64,000 nt of DNA from Amphiduros pacificus (GCA_949316495.1 OX439005.1:44266682-44330681), one strand, 5' to 3'; positions 15,901 to 27,875 are shown, numbered from the stretch's first letter. The notes: generated from the sequence alone by a model not told the origin. Numbers and translations are program-made.

Positions 15901-18537
15901 CCACTTATTTACAAATATTACATTTTTAAAGTGTACTGGAATGATAGGATATAACTTATGTTTGCAGCAATTTGAGTGTCCCATATACAACCCGCTGTCA
16001 GTATTTGAGATGCTGATCACACCAGAGTTGGAGTATCCCCTCCTGTGTGTGGGGGTCAGCAGAGGGTAAGTACACCTTCTCTATCACACCTTCTCTATCA
16101 CACCTTCTCTATCACACCTTCTCTATCACACCTTCTCTATCACACCTTCTCTATCACGCCTTCTCTATCACACCTTCTCTATCACACCCTCTCTATCACA
16201 CCTTCTCTATCACACCTTCTCTATCACACCTTCTCTATCACACCTTCTCTATCACACCTTCTCCATCACCCCTTTTCTATCACCCCTTCTCCATCTTTTC
16301 TATCACCCCTTCTCTAGTACACCTGGTCTATCACACCTTCTCTATCACCCCTTCTCTATCACACCTGCTCTATCACACCTTCTCTATCACCCCTTTTCTA
16401 TCACCCCTTCTCCATCTTTTCTATCACCCCTTCTCTAGTACACCTGCCCTATCACACCTTCTCTCTCACACCTGCTCTATCACACCTGCTCTATCATCCC
16501 TTCTCTATCACACCTTCTCTATCACCCCTGCTCTATCATCCCTTCTCTATCACACCTGCTCTATCACCCTTCTCTATCACCCCTTCTCCCTCACACCTTC
16601 TCTATCACCCCTTCTCTATCACACCTGCTCTATCACACATTCCATACTTACTATGGATTTGTTTGGGTTTTTTTTAGTCATATTTCACAATAAAATATTT
16701 TACCTCAATAATTTTCATTTCTCAGATTGTTATATGTTTTGTTGTTGAAATAACTGGTCACCTTTATCCATGAATGACCATCATAGATTAAGAACAGAGA
16801 ATATAATAATACTCACTCTGTTTAATTGTAGTACTGACCGTAATCACCTGAAGTTTGACATGATAAATCTGAACTCGGCAACAAACTGGTTCACAGAGAT
16901 AGGTTCAGGGGATCAGCAAGTGAGCTTAGTGAATGTCACTCAACTGGAAAAGGACACCATTCTGGTCTGCTATGACAGTAAGTATCTCCAATATTGTCTT
17001 GATGATGTCCCTTAAAGGGATGGCAGGTCGTCATTATTTGGTTTGAACAAACACTTCTTGTTGTTTCTAACAGCCTGTTTTCAAAGAGTCTAATTTTTGT
17101 TGTCATGTCTATCCATGTGAATGCAAAAGAAAGATCTCATGTTAGTCTTTTCTACGAGTGCATTGTTTCCATGTGGCGGGCATAGGTTTATAAACATATC
17201 AGCCCTATGAAATTCAGAATCTTATCTTTTGATTGAACCTGAATATTTTATAGGGAGTATTTCTTTGGGTCTACTCCTCATACACCTCATTTCTCACCAT
17301 ACTCATGGAGTGCTTAATATAATTTGTTTCAGATATTATCAAGGTAGTAAATATGAATGGCAAACTCAAGTCAAGTCGGAAGCAAGCAGCAGAGCTACAC
17401 TTTGACTTCCCAGTTGAATCCTTAGGTGAGAAACAGGGCAGCAAACTGTCAAATTATATGATAATTGCTTATTCTACATCTGTAAATGTAAATAATATTG
17501 TGCCGATTTAGTTATATTGATGCATTGCATATCAATTTAAGAAAATCTTTTCAGAAATTATAACTTCACCAAGCTTTTTGAAAGTATCTGCATTTTGTTG
17601 ATTTTTTGTTTATGTTCAATCATAGCAAATTTCTGTTATGACTTATTTGAGGGGTATGCTGCATTATAAAAACCCTTGTTTTCTGTTTCAGTGTGTTTAC
17701 AAGACAGCGTATTAGCGTTCCACAAGCATGGTATGCAGGGCAGAAGTTTTAAAGCCAACGAGGTAAATGGTGTTTTGTTTTTTTTAATGAAGTTATTCAG
17801 ATAAGGTTGAAAGAATGTTGCATATATTAGCAGAGTTTCAAAATATACAGAGTTTCAAAAGAAGCTCAGAAAAAAAACTAATTTATGTTTAGATTTATAT
17901 AGCTGTAAAAACATGGCATGAGATTCAAAAACATTTTGTTCTTTGTTGCTATTTTTAATAATCTAAATGTTTTCCTGTAACTTGTTGCATTCTATTTCAG
18001 AGTTTTGAGAACCATTAATAATAAGGGTTCTTTTAAATTAAAAGAAATAGTATTTGAAAATCATGCTGAGAAGTGAGTTAAATGTTGCTGTACTTTCAGG
18101 TGACGCAAGAGATCTGTGACAAATCTCGAATCTTCAAACTGCTGGGTTCAGACCGGTTAGAACAAACGTAAGCATTCTGCTTATTGCCCTTTTTTAGTTT
18201 TATGCAAAGTGTCACTGGTCACTTAATATTGATATCTTTGTAGCTTTCTGATCTACCAAAAATGACTATGAAAGTTGATATTGCATTTAAGATTTATATC
18301 CAATCTTCTGGATTTGTGTTCCTTTGTTATCAAAAATTATATTATGTCTTACTTACCTCTGATCAAGTTTAGAAATTTGTATATGAAAGACACAAATATC
18401 AAGGGTCAAGATTAAGATTTTAGATCTGTTATGATTTTCTCATTTGCAGGGTGGTGTGTTTAGAGAGTCGGCCAACAGAGGACGCCACTGCACTAGCAAA
18501 CTTGTATGTGTTGGCAGGACACGAAAACTCCTACTGA
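976..18537 (+). CDS. MAP4K5: MAP4K5/MAP4K3-type Ste20 (GCK) kinase, 3' 24 exons, 5' end outside window
   Basis: Cytoplasmic Ser/Thr kinase of the germinal-centre kinase group; family members act upstream of JNK and in nutrient/TOR and Hippo signalling (family knowledge). Exons: 976-1170, 1407-1488, 1577-1687, 1793-1871, 2254-2306, 3641-3778, 5178-5234, 6820-6875, 8686-8724, 11187-11240, 12936-12975, 13366-13749, 13868-13912, 14114-14198, 14519-14598, 14955-15015, 15185-15290, 15430-15592, 15968-16065, 16832-16977, 17333-17425, 17692-17762, 18100-18167, 18450-18537. All have AG/GT borders and compatible phases, giving 796 visible residues. The first exon opens inside the Trp codon of WMAPEV (subdomain VIII); [14 protein letters not shown] and [13 protein letters not shown] follow. 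The linker has RTKSEI, PPLPPK twice and PPRRK (SH3-type). The CNH domain starts [15 protein letters not shown] and ends [11 protein letters not shown]-stop. LQWYEP-like and FTEIGSG-like stretches favour MAP4K5 over MAP4K3, but invertebrates usually have one ancestor of both. GSDR is followed by LEQT, which I do not recall in the vertebrate proteins. Confidence 0.93.
5178..6875 (+). other. Two consecutive linker exons encoding similar GYDxAQxW motifs
   Basis: Exon 5178-5234 encodes [19 protein letters not shown] (19 residues). Exon 6820-6875 encodes [19 protein letters not shown], its last codon completed by the next exon. Both carry G-Y-D-x-A-Q-x-W followed by an acidic, Gln/Lys-rich tail, which looks like an old tandem exon duplication. 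The first is 57 nt, so skipping it would keep the frame. The second ends two bases into a codon and could not be skipped alone without shifting the frame. Confidence 0.7.
6948..7064 (+). repeat. Possible tRNA-derived SINE relic in a MAP4K intron
   Basis: GCAGAGTGGGTTA at about 6954 resembles a pol III A box (TGGCNNAGTGG) and GGTTCAAACTC at about 6992 resembles a B box, about 40 bases apart as in tRNA genes. No tRNA cloverleaf could be drawn. No target duplication or second copy was found, so this is weak. Confidence 0.3.
9241..9350 (+). repeat. Short 20-bp tandem repeat
   Basis: Three near-identical and two degenerate copies of a unit like GATTATCCAAAATGAATGTA, inside the intron 8725-11186 of the MAP4K5-like gene. 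Confidence 0.8.
10215..10295 (-). other. Exon-like block antisense inside a MAP4K intron
   Basis: On the minus strand an acceptor CTTCTTGCAG is followed by 81 bases and a donor GTAAGA. Between them one frame encodes [20 protein letters not shown], then VQHIERG, with no stop. Composition and codon use look coding, unlike the AT-rich intron around it (8725-11186). I recognise no family, and no partner exons were seen nearby. It could be a gene nested antisense, an exon relic carried in by a repeat, or chance. Confidence 0.35.
11250..11280 (+). repeat. (CT)n microsatellite
   Basis: A pure CT run just downstream of the donor of exon 11187-11240. A shorter CT run followed by (TA)n lies at about 11525-11552. 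Confidence 0.85.
12040..12400 (+). repeat. 29-bp tandem repeat array in MAP4K intron
   Basis: Roughly ten copies of a 29-base unit containing GCTCATCAACATTTTTAGTG. The central copies (about 12180-12320) are nearly identical and the edge copies are degenerate. It lies in the intron 11241-12935, with a TG-rich microsatellite further on at about 12611-12633. Confidence 0.85.
16070..16640 (+). repeat. 14-bp minisatellite directly behind a splice donor
   Basis: About 40 tandem copies of ACACCTTCTCTATC and variants (ACCTGC, ACCCCT), beginning within 10 bases of the donor of exon 15968-16065 and running about 570 bp into the intron. The unit has no stop on this strand in two frames, so long Ser/Thr/Leu/His-rich frames are open across it. 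They are not genes. The pyrimidine-rich strand is the transcribed-sense strand. Confidence 0.95.
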
Positions 18538-21500
18538 CAGCCTGATGTGATCCAGATAAATATCAAATTGTCAGCTGCTTTGCCTACAAAAAACAACAAT
18601 GTCATGACAAATAGGACAGCAGATGATAAACACCGCCTTTTGATTCCTCAAATAATTTCACTGCTCATTTTGGATTTATCACACAGAACAACAGAATACA
18701 AAGATTGCTACTGCTCTCTCTCCCAAGGGATCTAGCTTATATCCTGATATGTATAAAATGACCACTATATGGCCAACAAATCAACGTTAAAAGCTTTATA
18801 TCAAAGTAGGATTCCTCAAGATATTCAACACATATAAATTACTTGATAATTTTGAAGCTACTTTTCAAAGTTCATTGTTCAATGAATTTCTATTTCCATG
18901 TTTAATATTTCACAAACAAAAGACAATCATGCTACATTATACAAAAATCCCAGTAAAATGGTAAATAATTGCAGAATATAGAATTGAGGACTTATTTAGA
19001 ATTGAGAACTTGCCAGCGTAATATATTAAAAAAACCAAGCTTTTGTACTTTATGAGTGTGATAAACACATGAAGAACAAGTGATGTCTGGAAAAAGCTGT
19101 CAAAATCAATAGTGACAAGTCTCTTCTATGTAAATATGTAATGCATCAATATGACACCTTCCTGAACAGTGATCAATAGTCGCCTATGGCGAATGTCAAA
19201 TGCAGAAAGTCAGCTATGATAGTCGACGTTATTACCACAGAGTCTGTGGCCGAGTGAATGAACGGTTGTGAATGAGGAACAAGATTTGTGCCTGTCAACA
19301 AAGTGTCTGCTCATATTTAATCAATTACCTGAAATGAACTGCAAAGATTAGATATATATATCCATGATTCATCACTTTACATACATTCAGTGCATCGGTA
19401 CTAAACTTGTCAGTTGACGTTGCCTGCCATGGATGTTATTATAACATGAGAAATCTGGAGTGGTGCCCAGCAAGCTGCACTTCCTGTATATATTGATATG
19501 CCAGGATTAATATATGATGCATGATTGTTTTGCTCACACAGTTTATATAAGGGAAGCATTTTCTTGATACACAAATGAACATTTTATCAATTTCATTTGC
19601 CATTTTGTGAAATTTCCCTGATAGTGACGTTTTTGTATGATGTTGCTACAGATTAGAAAGTGCAATTTTCTGTTGCTAGTCCCAAAATTTCATATCAGTT
19701 TACTCAAAATGGGAGATTGTGGTCAATTTAAAAACAAAAATTGGGTCATATTAAACTGGATTCCTTTTTAGATCATAGTGACATAGCAGACACACCTTTA
19801 CAAATGTCACCTTGAATATTTCTCAGAAAGGGGCTTGGTAAGTCCACTATATCCCAGAAGAGAGATTTATATTGAATTGCGAGATTCAATTGCAATTTTT
19901 ATTATAAATATGCACATATAAATCCAGAGAACAACATTAGGTGGCAAATAATACACTACATGAATACCATTAAAACAAAACAGATTTAGTCATATAACAA
20001 ATAAGGTCTACAGTGTCTTGATGCTAACACAAATGAGAAATTCATTTGATAAATGTTTCTGACCTGCAACAGCTCTTCCTGAAAGTACATTACTTTGATA
20101 AGATAGCATTTAAAACTACTCCTAATTGTTCTAAATTTCTAAATGGTTTTGCATATTGAAAGATAGCTTTATATCATGCATTTATTATGATCAGATTTTA
20201 TCAAAAGAATAATAAGAATATTTCCAACTTGTTATCTTGCCTGATGCCCAACATATTTGGGTTCAATAGGTATGTTAATTTGTGCTGTCTTTTCACTCTG
20301 CATTATCACAACAAAATTATTCTTATATCCATACAGCACTTAAACAGGCCTTTCCATAATATTCAAACTGCTTAAAGAATTCAGGGCATTTCTCTGGGCA
20401 TTCATTCAATTTTTCATTTGATAGATGAAATCATGCGCACAACAAAAATATTATTCAATGTGGTTAAAAATGTTAAAAAGTACAATAGGAGTAGAGGTTA
20501 TAAAAAAAGACTGACAGTAGTATGGTCAACATAACCAGTGACAAGACGGACCATTCAAGGTATACGTACGTAGACTTGTAGCGAGCAGTATCATATATGA
20601 TGTCAAATATGACTGACTTGTATCCAAGATGATTGTACTCTATGTGAAAGTGTAAAACAAGCCATACACCACCACAATACACCAAGGTAGTACGATATAG
20701 CGCCATGGACTACTGACATGAACATTGTAAATATCACATGAATAACACTGCATAAGATGTATCATGCAAAGAAGGGTACCCATCTACACGGGGGTCCATA
20801 TACAGGCAGGCAGGCAGGCTTAATGTTGGCAGACAAGAAAACTAGATAGTCAGAAGTAGTGATTTTTGGAATGATGATTATGTGCATGGACTGTCAGTGT
20901 GTATAGGGTACCCAGGTTCCTGTAAGGAAAACATTAATCCTGTGTTCATTGTTCACCAGTTCAGGAAATGGTTCAGGACATGTATCAAGAATGGTCACAA
21001 GGGGCCACAGGCCGTGGCACAGTTGGCCGGAACGCAAGCTTATTAGCACCAGTTCCTCAGTGCCTGTCCAAAGGTTGTTGGTTCATATCCCAGCCAGGGT
21101 GAGATTGCATTCATGTTACAATTTCTCACATGAGCTGAGGCCCATGTCTGAAGGGTGAACTGATTGTCCCTGTAAATCTGTGATTAGGTGGGTTGTCACT
21201 TGACAATTCTGTTATGCAGCCCTATGTTTGCTACAAGTATGTCTCGTTGGGAATTAACCAAATTTATGTATAAAGTGATGTAAAACCCCAAATAAACAAG
21301 CAAGAGATGTTCACAAACTAAGAAGGTTGTAATCTCTCCTAACACCAGCAGACAATAAATTGTTCACCTGGAGATTATTCATATGAGAAAAATTCAAATT
21401 GTTAGTGTGAAATGATTGATTTATATCATCATCTAATCAATTGAGTTAAATCAGCTTATGAAGGAACATAGAGGCTGCATAGAGTAAAGGTAGTTTATGA

Positions 21501-21847
21501 GGTATTCTCCCCCAGATACCCTCCTTAATTAATGTAAGGGGAACATCTATTGATACATGGATTTACTTGTTCTTGATATTTGCTCTGAAGCCAGCCTGAA
21601 CTTTGGCACCTACTACACGTTCTGTATATAATGTGTATAATATTGTATATTGTATTGCCATGGACTGACCACACTTATAACTGTGTCATTTGCTCATTTT
21701 TGTAAGGGGAAGGGTTAGAAAATTCCAAAGGAAAATAGATTTGTCAGTTTGATGGTTGAATTATGTAGTCTTTATTTTTGAAATGTAGAAATAGAGTTTA
21801 TGACTTGTTCAAAAAAAAAAGTATTAAGATTGTTCTGATGAAATAAA
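18538..21847 (+). other. Probable 3' UTR of the MAP4K5-like gene and flank
   Basis: Non-coding sequence after the stop at 18535-18537. AATAAA hexamers occur at about 21291 (inside a SINE), 21354 and 21842-21847, with a further one near 24058. Which is used cannot be decided from sequence. The 3' UTR could be about 2.8-5.5 kb. A SINE lies in it at about 21001-21306. Confidence 0.4.
21001..21306 (+). repeat. tRNA-derived SINE, copy 1
   Basis: The A box TGGCACAGTTGG (21015-21026) and B box GGTTCATATCC (21080-21090) mark a pol III tRNA-like head. A body and the 3' tail GATGTAAAACCCCAAATAAA follow. The body and tail are repeated in the copy at 53347-53576. Imperfect flanking direct repeats ATGGTCACAA / ATGTTCACAA fit a target-site duplication. 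Confidence 0.8.
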
Positions 21848-22939
21848 TCAGTGTCACAAGTAAAGAAGGTGACATGTTTGTGGGAAATCTGTCAATGGTA
21901 TTATTATGCATTTTGCAAGTATGGTTAAATTGTTCTTTTGCATAATTAAAATGCACATATAAATATGTTTAAAAACAGGTGCTATATGATTTCCCGTTAG
22001 TTTCATGCATTTTGAAATGCTTGTGAATTTGTTGATTGGGATTTCTTATGAGTACGAGTGGGTTTCATCCAAATGATAAGATCAAATATTGAGTGAGGCT
22101 TGATAATGGAGAACTCAAGCATATTATATTGTGAGGATTTGTACTACACATTACCACAGGATATATTTTTCAATATTTTAGCAGGTCTTCCATGATTTGA
22201 TAGTATGTTTTATATGAAGGGATATCTCCACACTTTATTGGGTTTTTTTCCTCTCAAGAGCATTCATGCACCACTCTTATGCATGTTTAAATATTTCTCC
22301 AAAAAAGAATAATTTTGTTGTTTTTGTAGTTTCAGCGTTGTCAAAACATTTTTTTTTCATAGACTCCAAACTAAATTATCCCATCACATTTTCCTGTGAA
22401 GAAAATATCCTTGCAGTTGCATGTAACTGGCTTGTTGTTATCCTTAATATATGATGAAGAGAAGAAGTTTGCATGACATTGCAGAATGTTGCAGAGAAGA
22501 TTGGGATGTAACCTTGCCAAGTAGACTTAAGAATATTCATTGTGATATATGTTTTGTGTCTGCTGTCAAACAAACAATTAATGACTGTTAAAACTTACGT
22601 GGAAGGTACATGCACCAAAGCCTGCCTAATTAGTTATCCTCTCACTTTAGACTGGCTTTAAGAGAGAAACAGCATTTTGTCACCTGCAAATCTATAAACA
22701 GTTACCATGTGGTATCAGAACCCATAACTGCTCATCAGAAAAAAACATTAAAGAACCTGAAAGTCTTAGTCAATGATTTTATCAAAAGAGAAATGCAATG
22801 TTGTATTTCTGGTAGGAGGCTGATGTGCAATAGTAATTACCAAGCAGGCATTTAAATTTGTCAAAATTATCTTAGCAAATAGTTCAAGATTCTTGCAATT
22901 TAATTTATTATTTATTTCGTGTTATAAGTCATTAAAATA

Positions 22940-23125
22940 CAGTCAGACCTCGCCGGACCGTCCCCCGATAATCCGGCATATCAATTACCGACAGTGATTT
23001 GGCTGCAACCATTCTAATCTTTCTTTATTTGTATTCATTTGATGTCCGTTTCATCAAACCGTCAGACTCGTGAAACCGGCAGAATTATGTGTGACAGACC
23101 ATGACGGACTGGCGGGGCTTGACTG
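22940..23125 (+). mobile_element. pogo/Tigger-like MITE, copy 1
   Basis: 186-bp element with terminal inverted repeats of about 24 bp (left end CAGTCAGACCTCGCCGGACC, right end CTGGCGGGGCTTGACTG), flanked by TA on both sides, as expected of Tc1/mariner-pogo elements. It has no coding capacity. It differs from the copy at 49451-49636 at only two positions by eye, so both inserted recently or come from the same young source. Confidence 0.85.
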
Positions 23126-24690
23126 TATATCCATTCACAGGAGAACATAATTTACTAAGAAATATCACCAAAAAGAAACCATTGGAAAATACTTATAATA
23201 TGTAATATTATGATGTCGTTTAAGGATTACAGAAGTGTATTTATTTGTCATTCATTTCTGCATTGTTCTTGTACAAATTCCTTATTATGTACAGGTGGAA
23301 AGTTTTTTTTAAATGAAAGGTGAATATAAAATGATTTGAAAATTCCAAAAAATTGAAGTGTATTTTTATATCTATAAAATGCTTTCTGTGGATTTTGAAA
23401 ATGCTCGGTGTCCATTTGTCAACAATTATAAAATGTTCAGAGAATAATAATACATGTCATATTTTCTTGTTGTTCAATAATTGTCATGGTAATAAGAAAT
23501 TAATGTGCCTTTAACATTCCCAAACATATCAGCAAAATTTAGAAAAATATCTTTAAAATGAAGTGCACAATTTTGAACTTCACCAATTAGATCTGAATTG
23601 TTTTTTCTGCCCTCATTCCAAACCACAAGATTAATTCTCTGAATGATTCTCTGAATATTTTTTACAGGAATGACATTTTGGTCATCGTAAACTAACTTAG
23701 CACATCAATGTATGTACCTTAATATACTGTATAAAGTCGAAAGAAAGACAAGAATCAATTATTTATTGAAGATATTGATTGATTTGTTGGTTTCTGTAAA
23801 GTTTTTGTATGAGACCAACATATTGTAAGAAATGTGTACTGTAATTGAAATGTATCTTTGTATAGTCTTGAGGACCCATGACAGATAGCAAGTCCCCACA
23901 GTTTGCATTAATTTAGATATGCTATGTGTCATGGGGGCCTCACAAATTGGTGATATGCAAATTGCTTCTAAAAGCTAGCAGTGACAATGCTTTGGCGCTT
24001 ACATGGTATGATTTTTGTAAAGTTAATTTTGTAAGATAAAATAGGCTATTGATGTTGAATAAAATTATTCATCATAGATTTGGTTTTTTATGTTTTTATT
24101 TTGTAATTGTCATTAAAGATTTAACTTAAATCAAATTAAGTATCTGCTTTTATAACCTGATCTAGAAAATTGGAACTTGTCAAATCCTTCTCAATACTTA
24201 ACTGATACACTCATCAGGCTTGAGTGGAGTTAACCATTTATATAACCAAGTCCACAATGTGAAGATTAACCAAGCCATACACCTGTGAAGATTATTTATG
24301 CTTTCTAATAGTGTATGACATGTGATGTCGACTCCTGAATTTTACCTAGCACTATAAAAAATTGTAGGATTGCTTTTTCATGCTGGTAAGGTTGAAGGGT
24401 TGCTTAAAAAATGCTTGTGAAAAAATAAATGTAAAAAAAGTTTCATGTCACGTCCATCATATTTATGTTTTGCCTTAAATCACCGTTCACAGGTCGTCCT
24501 CTTGTATAAGAGCTCTTGTTGCGTAAGCATATTTACCTTTCACTTTCAAAATGGCTGCCAAACTTGAATGGTAACAGTGCCGATGTCTCGTCTTATATTC
24601 GGAATTTGGTCTTTTTAAGCAAAACAACATCAATTTGGGGGATCGTCTTAAACACGAGTCGTCTTATATTTGAGTAAATATGGTAAATAA
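23126..24690. other. Intergenic AT-rich DNA with a possible further MITE
   Basis: No gene seen. The part at about 24440-24680 has a composition unlike its surroundings, with repeated GTCTTATATT-type words and an end TTTGAGTAAATATGGTAA that resembles a common invertebrate DNA-transposon terminus. I could not match a second terminus, so it is not called as an element. Confidence 0.4.
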
Positions 24691-25165
24691 GACCTGTGCA
24701 GTGTCAGTGTATTGAGTGATAGTAAGAGTGACTTAGACAAGACCTGTGCAGTGTTAGTGTTATGAGTGATAGTAAGAGTGACTTAGACAAGACCTGTGCA
24801 GTGTTAGTGGTATGAGTGATAGTAAGAGTGACTTAGACAAGACCTGTGCAGTGTTAGTATTATGAGTGATAGTAAGAGTGACTTAGACAAGACCTGTGCA
24901 GTGTTAGTGGTATGAGTGATAGTAAGAGTGATAGTAAGAGTGACCTAGAAAAGACCTGTGCAGTGTTAGTGTTATGAGTGATAGTAAGAGTGACTTAGAC
25001 AAGAACTGTGCAGTGTTAGTGTATTAAGTGATAGTAAGAGTGACTTAGACAAGACCTGTGCAGTGTTAGTGTTATGAGTGATAGTAAGAGTGACTAAGAC
25101 AAGAACTGTGCAGTGTTAGTGTATTAAGTGATAGTAAGAGTGACTTAGACATGAACTGTGCAATG
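24691..25165 (+). repeat. 50-bp tandem repeat array
   Basis: About 9.5 copies of a 50-base unit beginning GACCTGTGCAGTGTTAGTGT and ending in GAGTGACTTAGACAA. One copy (near 24920) carries an extra 12 bases from duplication of GATAGTAAGAGT. Copies differ at only a few positions, so the array was expanded or homogenised recently. No open frame of note. Confidence 0.95.
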
Positions 25166-25169
25166 TTGT

Positions 25170-26266
25170 TTCATTGCTTATAATATTTGCAAAGAATTAC
25201 AAGGCGTTGTCACTCCCCACTGGGCACAGGATTATAGTATTAGTGTCTCACAGGTCTGATGATATGCTTTGACCTTTTTTCATGGCAGGATTGCTCACTC
25301 AACATTTCGCCTGGATCCACATTTAAAAATAAACATGGACTGTACCTATCTAAGGTGTTGTTACAATTCATCAACACTTAAAAAATACCTGCAAACAATG
25401 CTCATTCTTAAATGCATTCAATCAGATTGGTATATTATATATTCCAAAACAATTTTCAAGATCTTCAAAATGTGTAGTTGTCAATATTTGACCATATCAG
25501 TCACTGACAGGATGGAAATCAACAGGTCACATGTCACCTGTATGTGCATTTCTCTGTTGTCCAGTGAGATCAGCCAACAATGCATGTACTCATATGTGCA
25601 AAGATCACCTCTTGGAAATGGTGTCAATACCTCTAAAATAGTTCTCTAGCTTCACTACTAACAATATAGAATTAGAATTTCTATATTTGAAATAAATTCA
25701 AATATTGCAATCATTATTTTAATTGTCAAATAAAACCACAATTTGAATAAGAAACACGTGTAGTAATAATGCTCAGATGTGTGTACAGTGATTTGCCCTC
25801 TATTTTTGACATGTGAAAGTGACTACACACCCCACTAATCTGAGTACTAATCTCAGTAAGTAAGTGTTCCCAGCAGGACGCCAGCTCATATCTTGAATCT
25901 CTACCAACTGTACCCTTACCTGAGACTTTCCTCTTTTTGTCAGGTATGTTGGCTTAAGGGAAAAACACGTGATGCAGGAATAAAAATGATCCAAGGTTGT
26001 GATTTTAGCTTTCATCCCTTTAGTTGTATATAAGTAAAGGGAGAATTGACATTGCATTGATCACACAATTTCGACACTATCTTAGCTTTTCATGGATCCA
26101 TGTTGAACAAATAAACCAGCGCCACCTGGAAAAAGACGGCTTGTTTTGTGGAAGGCATTTTGACATATTTTCCTAAAAGATCGATGAATCAAATAGATTT
26201 TTAGTCCATATTTTTTCATTAATCATGTTTGGGTATTCTGATAATTTGCTAATACCATTTGCGCTT
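25170..26266. other. Intergenic DNA, nothing recognised
   Basis: A 126-codon frame at 25269-25649 has no recognisable domain, no flanking splice logic and biased composition. I regard it as chance. No repeat family with a second copy in the window was identified here. Confidence 0.5.
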
Positions 26267-26415
26267 GTCTTTAATGCTGCTAAGCACAGATGGCCACAAT
26301 TGATCCTTGTCGCCCATCTCTAAAAGCAATGCCTAGTTGATATGCTGCCAGTGCTGCTGCCGATATATGCTCTGCCAGACCTGCCTAAAATCATTACAAG
26401 TGTACCTTTTTCAAA
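26267..26415 (+). repeat. Dispersed repeat, copy a (pair with 27733-27875)
   Basis: Both segments share GCAGATGGCCACAA-like starts, a GTGCTGCCAGT core and an AAAATCATTA end in the same order and orientation. They are therefore diverged copies of one segment, lying either side of the exon relic at 26731-26810. They suggest an old local duplication. Confidence 0.5.
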
Positions 26416-26450
26416 TACAAATATAAATATATGCAAACACACACACACAC

Positions 26451-26579
<129 letters not shown>

Positions 26580-26730
26580 ATATATGATTATTATATATTT
26601 GATATTTTTCTCCCCTACTATTAACAAATATTTAATAATCACTGTGTAATTGATCGATAAAAATGATAACTGTTCGTTCACTTTAGATTTGTAAATATTT
26701 ATATTTGTTATTTCTTATATTTGTCTCTTG

Positions 26731-26810
26731 CAGCAATAACACTTGGGTCTTTGTTTGCAGTGGGGTATGATATCCTATCGTCTTTGATGCTCTACCCCTG
26801 GACATTATAA
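26731..26810 (+). pseudogene. Exon relic of the Dispatched-like gene
   Basis: The segment resembles exon 2 (43371-43536) of the downstream RND gene. A TTGTCTCTTGCAG acceptor-like stretch ends just inside it (exon 2 has TTGTCTTTGCAG); then come ACTTGGGT, a GGTATGATAT block, and a 26-base exact match (26777-26802 against 43448-43473) covering the codons for IVFDALPLD. After that it degenerates, with a TAA soon following. Most of the TM1 codons are deleted. Retention of the intron-side acceptor points to DNA duplication rather than retroposition. No other exons of the gene were found nearby. Confidence 0.75.
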
Positions 26811-26959
26811 GTGAACTTTTTTCAAGATATAAATATGCATGCATCCATATCTACACATATAGATATATACACACATACACATCTTGCCTCATGCATCAAA
26901 TCATGGCCAAGTATAGCCATCATAGGCTTAAGCTTTCTGCATCCAAATCTAAGGCTATA

Positions 26960-27260
26960 TGAATTGGTGGACACAGCCCTGACAAGAACATGTCCAAACA
27001 AGGACACAAACCTGAATGGGTCAGTTCATATCAATATCTAAGTGTCAGGATTGAAAAGAAACCTGATGTCAGGGAGCAAGTTGGATATCTAAAAGGACGT
27101 TGTAGATCAACGTTACGGAGGTCAAATCCAGTGGTCATGTCCTCTTCTCATGCTTCGGCAGGCTAGGAGTTCTCTCTATGATTACAGCTCCCAGGCCCCT
27201 ATCCTGGTAAGAGGAATAGAGATCTGCAGGTCATATAGAATCATAGGTAGGGGCTCCCAG
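26960..27260 (+). mobile_element. Degenerate non-LTR retrotransposon RT fragment
   Basis: One frame reads EWVSSYQYLSVRI, then EQVGYLKGRCRS, and another ARSSLYDYSSQAPIL. This is the order seen after the catalytic core in jockey/I-like LINE reverse transcriptases (YLGV...I, then R..DY..P.L). It is broken by stops and too short for clade assignment. Confidence 0.4.
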
Positions 27261-27493
27261 ATGGACGAGAATAGTTAATCCACAGCGGCATTTATTGCAA
27301 AAATCTCTGGACAAGACCCATGGGCTTGCTTATCCAACACAAGCTGGTATCTACCTTAGAATATGAAGACCTTTTTAAGTTGCAATTCATAGCTTCAGCT
27401 GTTACTATTACACGCAACTAAAACACATCAGACATTCACAAATAATCAAATACGCCCGCCCACGTATCATCATATAAACACCACGCATCAACC

Positions 27494-27558
27494 ATATAGA
27501 TATAGATATAGATATAGATATAGATATAGATATAGATATAGATATAGATATAGATATA
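27494..27558. repeat. (ATAGAT)n microsatellite
   Basis: About ten copies of a hexamer in otherwise ordinary intergenic DNA. Confidence 0.97.
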
Positions 27559-27732
27559 TATATAAGGTAAGGTCCCAATATTGATATATTAAGGCAACTT
27601 TCAGGAAAGAAATTATTCAATCCTACTTAAGCAAATACTAGGAATGTATATTTAGAAACTTGTTATTCCATTTAATGCCAAACTGTCCTTAATTTTATAC
27701 ATGCATCGTATAGATTTGATGTGTCTCTATTC

Positions 27733-27875
27733 GTGCTGAACGCAGATGGCCACAAGCGATCATCCTAAACTGCATCTATCAAATCAATGCATTATGTTTG
27801 CTGTGCTGCCAGTTCTGGCTATAGATTAGTTCTCCAATCTAAAATCATTATCGTTGAACCTTTTCCACATTACAC
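27733..27875 (+). repeat. Dispersed repeat, copy b (pair with 26267-26415)
   Basis: Diverged direct copy of the segment at 26267-26415, sharing CAGATGGCCACAA near the start, GTGCTGCCAGT in the middle and AAAATCATTA at the end. Confidence 0.5.

Noticed and set aside
16045-16748. Long Ser/Thr/His/Leu-repeat open frames
   Set aside because: They arise from the 14-bp minisatellite in an intron; no start, domain or splice logic.
25269-25649. 126-codon open frame
   Set aside because: No domain, no splice context, composition like the flanks.
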